Assembly (NCBI GenBank): GCA_900772575.1
Contig: CAAHEN010000123.1
Location: 1-9,412 of the forward strand
Origin: Bacteroidaceae bacterium
Lineage (GTDB): Bacteria > Bacteroidota > Bacteroidia > Bacteroidales > Bacteroidaceae
DNA: 9,412 nt
Reading direction: 5' to 3'
Each line of letters begins with the position of its first letter. Within the stretch, counting starts at the first letter, position 1. The position numbers and the translations under genes were made by a program. Below the pieces are notes generated by a model, which was not told the origin of the DNA, made no database searches, and was given only the letters and a program-made list of their open reading frames with translations. This document shows, piece after piece, positions 4,844-9,412 of the stretch.

Positions 4844-6385
4844 TTAGAGAAAGGGATTGCATGAAGACACCACGTGGGCGGCACTGTGGATGTGGTCGAC
4901 AATGGGCACCACGCCGGTGGTGATCATGTCGCTGACCCAGAGCGGCGCAAGGCCGAGACCGGCCACGGCGACGATGAGGCAGATGACGGAGAAACGCTCG
5001 TCCCAAGTGGCGTCGGTCAGCTTCAGGTGGTGCTCATTCGTGCACGTACCATAGAGTATCTTGCCGACCACACGGAGAATGTAGACAGCGGTGATGACGA
5101 TGCTGCAGCAGGCGGCGATGGTGAGCACGCGGTGGAAGGTGTCGGCATTCTGGAACGACCCGACGAAGATGGTCATCTCGGCGATGAAGCCTGAGAAACC
5201 AGGCAGGCCCAAGTTGGCCAGACCGGCGATGATGTAACCGACGGAGAGGAACGGCATGATGCGCATCAAGCCGTTGAGCTCACGGATATCACGGGTGTGG
5301 GTACGGCCATAGATCATACCGATGAGGGCGAAGAAGAGGGCCGTCATCAGGCCGTGGCTGAGCATCTGGAGCACGGCGCCAGTACACGATGTCTGGTTGA
5401 GCATCAGGATGGCGAAGAGCACAAGGCCGCAGTGCGACACCGAACTGTAGGCGTTGATGTACTTGAGGTCGGTCTGCACACAGGCGGAAAAGGCGCCATA
5501 GACCACGGAGATGCCGGTCAGGATCAGGAAAATCCAGCCGAGCTCGTTGGCGGCATCGGGCATGAGGTACATGGCGATGCGGAAGCAACCGTAACCGCCC
5601 AGCTTCATCAGCACACCGGCGTGAAGCATGGACACAGCCGTCGGGGCCGAGGCGTGACCGTCAGGGCTCCATGTGTGGAAGGGGAAGAGGGCACCAAGGA
5701 CGCCGAAGCCGATGAACGTCAAGGGGAACCAGATGCACTGCTGCGTGAAGTCGATGGCATGGGCACCGCCGGTGTGGTTGGCGATGTCGATGATGTTCAT
5801 CGTCTGGCCACCGGCACCGTAGAAGATGCCGAAGATGCCGCACATGAGGAAAGCCGAACCGCCCATGAGCATGAGGGTCAGTTTCATGGCGGCGTACTCC
5901 TTCTTGCCACTGCCCCAGACGCCGATGAGGAGGTACATGGGGATCAGGGCTATCTCGTAGAACATGAACATGGCGAACATGTCGACAGTGATGAAGAAGC
6001 CGAAGACGCCCATGCTCAGCAGGGTGAACCAGAGGAAATATTCCTTGGTGAGCGGCTTGAGCTTCCACGAGGCAAACGTACCGGTGAAGACGATGACAGA
6101 CGAGAGCAGCAGCATGGCGACGCTGATGCCGTCGACACCCACCTCATAGTTGATGTGCAAAGGCGGGAACCACTCGACAAAGCCGGTGTAGAGCATCTCG
6201 CCGGTAGCGCCAGCGGCGCGGTCGGAGAGGAAGCGAACCGTCAGGACAATGGCCCAGAGCAGCAGGGCAGAGCTGCCGGCCACCATCACACCACGCACCT
6301 GGTTGATGCTGCGGGCCAGCCACAGGCCCAAGAGCATCAGTAGGGGTATGAACACGAAGATTGATAAGAATAATATATTGTCCAT
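4844..6385 (-). CDS. nuoM: NADH-quinone oxidoreductase subunit M (antiporter-like proton pump)
   Basis: A 513-residue membrane-arm pump subunit of complex I with about 14 membrane segments. Family hallmarks are Glu144 in MFYEIALIPMYLLIG (TM5), FPFHTWSPDGHASAPTAVS (residues 234-252), Lys261 in AGVLMKLGGYG (TM8) and Glu403 in LPGFSGFIAEM (TM12), equivalent to E. coli Glu407. The TM7 lysine, E. coli Lys234, usually in an AFAIKVP-like motif before FPFHTW, is absent. The residues here are GFGVLGALFPFHTW, with Leu230 at that place, and no nearby Lys replaces it. ATG 6385 follows the nuoL stop by 24 bases, and an A-rich AAAGAAGAAAC precedes it. The stop at 4844 is 24 bases before the preferred nuoN start. 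Identity is secure; whether the lysine loss changes pumping is unknown and may be a lineage trait. Confidence 0.97.
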   Translation of the reverse strand: MDNILFLSIFVFIPLLMLLGLWLARSINQVRGVMVAGSSALLLWAIVLTVRFLSDRAAGATGEMLYTGFVEWFPPLHINYEVGVDGISVAMLLLSSVIVFTGTFASWKLKPLTKEYFLWFTLLSMGVFGFFITVDMFAMFMFYEIALIPMYLLIGVWGSGKKEYAAMKLTLMLMGGSAFLMCGIFGIFYGAGGQTMNIIDIANHTGGAHAIDFTQQCIWFPLTFIGFGVLGALFPFHTWSPDGHASAPTAVSMLHAGVLMKLGGYGCFRIAMYLMPDAANELGWIFLILTGISVVYGAFSACVQTDLKYINAYSSVSHCGLVLFAILMLNQTSCTGAVLQMLSHGLMTALFFALIGMIYGRTHTRDIRELNGLMRIMPFLSVGYIIAGLANLGLPGFSGFIAEMTIFVGSFQNADTFHRVLTIAACCSIVITAVYILRVVGKILYGTCTNEHHLKLTDATWDERFSVICLIVAVAGLGLAPLWVSDMITTGVVPIVDHIHSAAHVVSSCNPFL

Positions 6386-6409
6386 TGTTTCTTCTTTTGG
6401 AGATTGGAA

Positions 6410-8317
6410 TTAGATGGCGAGGACTAGAATACCCAGCAAGAGGAGAACGCCGACGAAGAAGACGTAGGCGTACTTCTGCACAACGCCACTCTGCAAGCCG
6501 CGAATCTGGAAGCCGAGCGCATTGGTGCCCCAAGCCAGGAAGTTGAAGAAGCCATCGACGACGTGGCGGTCGAACCAGGCAATGGGCTTCGAGATGTGGC
6601 CGAAGATGATGCGATGGGTGACATACTGATAGACCTCATCCATATAGAAGCGCTTGTAAGCCCAACGGTGGAGCTTGGAGAACTTCTCCTGAGCGAAGTC
6701 CGCCGCAGGCTGGCGTGACCCGGCATAGATGTAGGTGGCCAAGGCGATGGCACCGACGGCGATGACGATGCTCGTGCCGGCTACGCCCCAATCGAGGTGG
6801 ATGTCGTAAGGGCGACCGTCGGCACTGACGAAATGGCCGAAAGGCAATATCCAGCCAGCCACACAGGTGACGGCAGCGAGGAATATCAAGGGGATGGTCA
6901 TCGTCAGGGGTGCTTCATGGGGGGTGTGCTCAGCGTGAAGCGCCTTGTTCTCCGTACCCCAGAAGATACCGAAGTAGAGGCGGAACATATAGAAAGCGGT
7001 CATGGCCGCGATGGCTGTCATGATCCAGCCGATGAACGGACTGTAGGCGAAGCAGGCCGTCAGAATCTCATCCTTGGAGAAGAAGCCCGAGAACGGGGGG
7101 GTGCCGGAGATGGCCAGACAGGCGATGAGGAAGGTCCAGTGGGTGATGGGCATGTACTTGCGCAAGCCACCCATGGCCGACATCTCGTTGCTGTGGACTG
7201 CATGGATGATGCAACCGGCGCCGAGGAAGAGCAGGGCCTTGAACATGGCGTGGGTGAAGAGGTGGAACATCGAGGCCATGTAGCCGAGGCTGCCCGGATG
7301 CTCATGACCGGTGACCATCTCGGTGCAGACACCGAGCGACACCATCATGAAGGCTATCTGCGAGATGGTCGAGAAGGCAAGCACGCGCTTGATGTCACTC
7401 TGGGCACAGGCCACTGCGGCGGCATAGAAGGCGGTGAAGGCACCGACCCAGGCGACGACACTCAGCGTGTTGGGCGCGTAGTCTATCCAGAGCGGGAAGA
7501 GACGGGCCACCTGGAACACACCGGCGACCACCATCGTGGCGGCATGGATCAGGGCGCTGACAGGCGTCGGGCCCTCCATGGCATCCGGCAACCAGATGTG
7601 GAGCGGGAACATGGCGCTCTTACCGGCACCGCCGACGAACATCAGCACGAGGGCCGTCGGGAGAATGAAACCGGCCTTGGCGAAGCCCTCGGCATTGAAG
7701 TCGAAACCGAACGAGCCGCAGTAGTAACCATAGATGAGGATACCGATGAGGAAGAAGAGGTCGGCAAAGCGGGTCACGATGAAAGCCTTCTTCGAAGCGG
7801 CGATGGCAGCGGGCGACGTGTAATAGAAACCGATAAGCAGGTAGGACGACACACCAACGAGTTCCCAGTACATGTACATCTGGAAGATGTTGGTGGCCAC
7901 GACGAGGCCGAGCATCGACATGGTGAAGAGGCTCAGGAAGGCGTAGTAGCGCTGGAAACCGCGCTCGCCGTGCATGTAGCCGAAGGAATAAAGGTGCACC
8001 ATGAACGACACCGTCGAGATGACGATGAGCATCATCACCGAGATGGGATCGAGCAGAATGCCCATGTCGAAGTGGAGACCTTCGTTAAAGAAGGGCAGCC
8101 AGGTGAAGTTGTAGGGTACGACTGTCTGGTGCGTGCCCGCAGCCGTCAGGGGCATCGTGAAGTACTCGTAGGCGGCGGTGTAAGAGAGTATCGCCACAGC
8201 ACCGAGCACGCAGGTGCCGATCAAGCCGGCAGTCTTATGGCTGAGCCACTTTCCGCAGATTCCCAGCAGGAGGAAAGAGAGAAACGGCAGCAGCAGGATA
8301 AATAACGTATATTCCAT
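6410..8317 (-). CDS. nuoL: NADH-quinone oxidoreductase subunit L (distal antiporter-like proton pump)
   Basis: A 635-residue distal pump of complex I with about 16 membrane segments. The full set of family pump residues is present: Glu152 in MYWELVGVSSYLLIGF, Asp186 in RFADLFFLIG, Lys233 in GGAGKSAMFPLHIWLPDAM, His258 in ALIHAATMVVAG, Lys310 in SDIKRVLAFSTISQ, His352, His356 and Lys360 in FHLFTHAMFKALLFL, and Lys415-Asp416 in FFSKDEIL. The C-terminus from about 540 has the KRFYMDEVYQYV stretch and an amphipathic region, then a last membrane helix. This is the long lateral helix that braces M and N in known structures. ATG 8317 is the natural start, with no Shine-Dalgarno site. It is separated from nuoK by an unusual 81-base spacer and from nuoM by 24 bases. 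Confidence 0.98.
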   Translation of the reverse strand: MEYTLFILLLPFLSFLLLGICGKWLSHKTAGLIGTCVLGAVAILSYTAAYEYFTMPLTAAGTHQTVVPYNFTWLPFFNEGLHFDMGILLDPISVMMLIVISTVSFMVHLYSFGYMHGERGFQRYYAFLSLFTMSMLGLVVATNIFQMYMYWELVGVSSYLLIGFYYTSPAAIAASKKAFIVTRFADLFFLIGILIYGYYCGSFGFDFNAEGFAKAGFILPTALVLMFVGGAGKSAMFPLHIWLPDAMEGPTPVSALIHAATMVVAGVFQVARLFPLWIDYAPNTLSVVAWVGAFTAFYAAAVACAQSDIKRVLAFSTISQIAFMMVSLGVCTEMVTGHEHPGSLGYMASMFHLFTHAMFKALLFLGAGCIIHAVHSNEMSAMGGLRKYMPITHWTFLIACLAISGTPPFSGFFSKDEILTACFAYSPFIGWIMTAIAAMTAFYMFRLYFGIFWGTENKALHAEHTPHEAPLTMTIPLIFLAAVTCVAGWILPFGHFVSADGRPYDIHLDWGVAGTSIVIAVGAIALATYIYAGSRQPAADFAQEKFSKLHRWAYKRFYMDEVYQYVTHRIIFGHISKPIAWFDRHVVDGFFNFLAWGTNALGFQIRGLQSGVVQKYAYVFFVGVLLLLGILVLAI

Positions 8318-8339
8318 ATTTCAGTTGTGTTTGGGTGAA

Positions 8340-8390
8340 GTGGCCGTCAGGGCCTCAGCCGCAACTGCGGCTCCGACCCGTCGTGGCCGT
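8340..8390. repeat. Palindromic unit flanked by 8-bp direct repeats in the nuoK-nuoL gap
   Basis: GTGGCCGT occurs at 8340-8347 and 8383-8390, enclosing 35 bp. Inside is a hairpin, AGCCGC (8357-8362) with GCGGCT (8367-8372) around a 4-base loop. A 2x2 internal mismatch and a further GGCC/GACC pairing extend it on the mRNA. The other gaps between nuoJ, K, L, M and N are 12-24 bases; this one is 81. The layout resembles a small insertion with a target duplication, or a REP-like intergenic element. I see no second copy in the window. Confidence 0.5.
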
Positions 8391-8398
8391 TCATGCGA

Positions 8399-8707
8399 CT
8401 ACCATTTCATTTTCTCTAACCCGTCCACCGAGATGTTCTTGATCACACGGTAGATGTTGATCATGATGGCGATGGCGATGGCACTCTCTGCGGCAGCGAT
8501 GGCGATGGCGAAGAGGGCGAAGAAGTAACCTTCGTGACCGTCGGGGTAAAGCATACGGTTGAACACAGCGAAGTTGAGATCGGCAGCGTTGAGCATCAGC
8601 TCCACGGAGAGCAGGACGGCCAACGTACTGCGGCGGGTCAGGAACCCGAAGATGCCGGCAAACATCATGACGGCTGAGATAATCAGGATATATTCTATCT
8701 GTATCAT
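8399..8707 (-). CDS. nuoK: NADH-quinone oxidoreductase subunit K
   Basis: A 102-residue, three-helix subunit of the complex I membrane arm that carries part of the proton path between the quinone cavity and the pump subunits. It has the usual family length. The two conserved membrane glutamates are visible: Glu36 in LLSVELMLNAADLNF (TM2) and Glu74 in AIAAAESAIAIAI (TM3, equivalent to E. coli Glu72). The Arg25-Arg26 loop after TM1 is also typical. The C-terminus adds a polar tail, NISVDGLEKMKW. ATG 8707 begins 12 bases after the nuoJ stop, so the two are probably translationally coupled, though there is no clear ribosome binding site. Confidence 0.97.
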   Translation of the reverse strand: MIQIEYILIISAVMMFAGIFGFLTRRSTLAVLLSVELMLNAADLNFAVFNRMLYPDGHEGYFFALFAIAIAAAESAIAIAIMINIYRVIKNISVDGLEKMKW

Positions 8708-8719
8708 AGCGGTGATCGT

Positions 8720-9253
8720 TTAGCGTTTACGGGCAATGAGCAGGCCGGCCACGATGCAGGCGAGCAGCAGTACGCTGACGGCCTCGAAAGGCAGCAGGTA
8801 ACCGTTGTCGCCCGTAGAGAGCATGTAGTGTCCGATCTCGGTGATGGAATTGTGGGCGTCGGCGCCGACAGGTTCGGTGGGGGCGCCGAGAGCGGCGATG
8901 CCGTCGAAGAGGCGCTGCTTGAGCAGCACGGTGACGAAGACTAAGAAGCCAATCAGCCCCAGGATGAAGCCCCAAGAGGCGTCCTTGGCCTTGTGCATGG
9001 CGGGCTCTTCCTTGGCCCCCTCAGTCAAGAGGATGGCGAAGACGTAGAGCACGATGATGCCGCCAGCATAGACCATTGTCTGGACTGCGCCCAGGAAGGT
9101 GTAGCCCATCAGGAAATACATGCCGGCCGTGCCTAGAAGCACGAACAGCAAGTAGGTGGCGGCACGAATGACACTTTTCGTCAAGACTGTGGCGATAGAG
9201 CTAAGCACCATGACGACTGCCAAGATGACAAACATGATATTTTGTGAATCCAT
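8720..9253 (-). CDS. nuoJ: NADH-quinone oxidoreductase subunit J
   Basis: A 177-residue complex I membrane subunit with five predicted helices (about 6-25, 31-50, 54-76, 93-111 and 152-173). Helix 3 has the conserved family motif GAVQTMVYAGGIIVLYVFAILL around Tyr62, Gly64 and Gly65. In solved structures this helix carries the pi-bulge that changes during turnover and couples quinone reduction to pumping. The loop between helices 4 and 5 (about 112-150) is long and polar. ATG 9253 lies 15 bases after the stop of the preceding gene, with only AAAGA as a weak upstream signal. It ends 12 bases before nuoK. Confidence 0.96.
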   Translation of the reverse strand: MDSQNIMFVILAVVMVLSSIATVLTKSVIRAATYLLFVLLGTAGMYFLMGYTFLGAVQTMVYAGGIIVLYVFAILLTEGAKEEPAMHKAKDASWGFILGLIGFLVFVTVLLKQRLFDGIAALGAPTEPVGADAHNSITEIGHYMLSTGDNGYLLPFEAVSVLLLACIVAGLLIARKR

Positions 9254-9268
9254 TTTCTTTGCAGATGT

Positions 9269-9412
9269 TTAGGCGTTAGTGTTGTCTGGAGCAGCAGGCT
9301 TCTCGGCGGGAGCGGCAGGTTTTGCTGCGGCAGGAGCGGCGGGCTTGGCTGCGGCGGGAGCGGCAGGCTTCTCGGTGGCGGGAGCGACGGGCTTCTCGGC
9401 GGGAGCGGCAGG
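9269..9412 (-). CDS. nuoI: 3' end of the gene upstream of nuoJ, probably NuoI with an Ala/Pro/Lys-rich tail
   Basis: The reading frame enters from the right edge and ends at TAA (9271-9269) after DNTNA. All 47 visible residues are low-complexity, built from units such as PAAPAEKP and PAAPAAAK. There is no iron-sulfur Cys motif in the visible part, so the name rests on position: nuoI, the 2x[4Fe-4S] ferredoxin-like subunit, normally precedes nuoJ. The stop is 15 bases before the nuoJ ATG. If it is NuoI, the tail is a C-terminal extension beyond the folded ferredoxin domain, facing the cytoplasm. Another Bacteroidetes-specific gene placed here remains possible. Confidence 0.6.
   Translation of the reverse strand, partial: PAAPAEKPVAPATEKPAAPAAAKPAAPAAAKPAAPAEKPAAPDNTNA
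9290..9412 (-). repeat. In-frame 21/24-bp tandem repeats encoding a PAAP-x-K tail
   Basis: On the minus strand successive units encode seven or eight residues: partial PA, then APAEKPV, APATEKPA, APAAAKPA, APAAAKPA and APAEKPA, then a final AP. In plus coordinates they run 9407-9412 (partial), 9386-9406 (21 bp), 9362-9385, 9338-9361 and 9314-9337 (24 bp each) and 9293-9313 (21 bp). All length changes are multiples of three, so the frame is kept. The array continues off the window edge. Confidence 0.85.

Noticed and set aside
5297..6343. A 348-codon plus-strand frame opposite nuoM
   Set aside because: Same charged, low-information composition as the frame opposite nuoL. It is a shadow of a GC-rich membrane-protein gene.
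6797..8305. A 502-codon open frame on the plus strand opposite nuoL
   Set aside because: Its product is a Glu/His/Asp/Gly-rich string with no domain, as expected from the antisense of hydrophobic membrane-protein codons. NuoL on the other strand is certain.
1..9412. tRNA, rRNA, CRISPR array, transposase or integrase genes
   Set aside because: I looked on both strands and saw no tRNA-like cloverleaf arms, no regularly spaced long repeats and no transposase or recombinase motifs.

Overview
The window looks like a Bacteroidales chromosome segment, most likely Prevotellaceae or a near relative. Three things suggest this. There is a long minus-strand run of respiratory complex I genes in the order I-J-K-L-M-N. 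Promoters match the Bacteroidetes form (TTTG or TTG, about 19-20 bases, then TAnnTTTG) rather than the sigma-70 form, and translation starts lack clear Shine-Dalgarno sites. A UpxY-type antiterminator and a BspA-like repeat lipoprotein are also present, both typical of this order. Every gene I can support is on the minus strand, so transcription runs from right to left.

Right to left: 9412-9269 is the 3' end of a gene, probably nuoI, seen only as an Ala/Pro/Lys-rich repeat tail. Then come nuoJ (9253-8720), nuoK (8707-8399), nuoL (8317-6410), nuoM (6385-4844) and nuoN (4819-3320). They are separated by only 12-24 bases, except for an 81-base gap between nuoK and nuoL that holds a hairpin flanked by 8-base direct repeats. 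The five subunits form most of the proton-pumping membrane arm of complex I: L, M and N are the antiporter-like pumps, and J and K link them to the quinone site. A likely terminator follows nuoN at 3289-3250.

Next, 3040-1796 encodes a secreted lipoprotein with a complete transglutaminase-type Cys-His-Asp triad and C-terminal leucine-rich repeats. It has its own promoter candidate at 3140-3110. The 694-base gap 1795-1102 has no convincing gene. It holds a hairpin at the lipoprotein stop codon, a strong two-way terminator, a promoter-like site, a nest of short degenerate repeats, and the promoter and leader hairpin of the next gene.

The left end carries a UpxY/NusG-like antiterminator (1101-481), normally the first gene of a capsule operon. 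It is followed only by a fragment of a UDP-sugar dehydrogenase gene (326-108) that has lost its start codon and everything beyond its first 70 or so codons. This looks like the decayed or rearranged head of a capsular polysaccharide locus.

I see no clear novel defence or mobile system. The most interesting points are the missing pump lysine in NuoM, the UpxY leader with its decayed partner gene, and the small palindromic unit inside the nuo operon.
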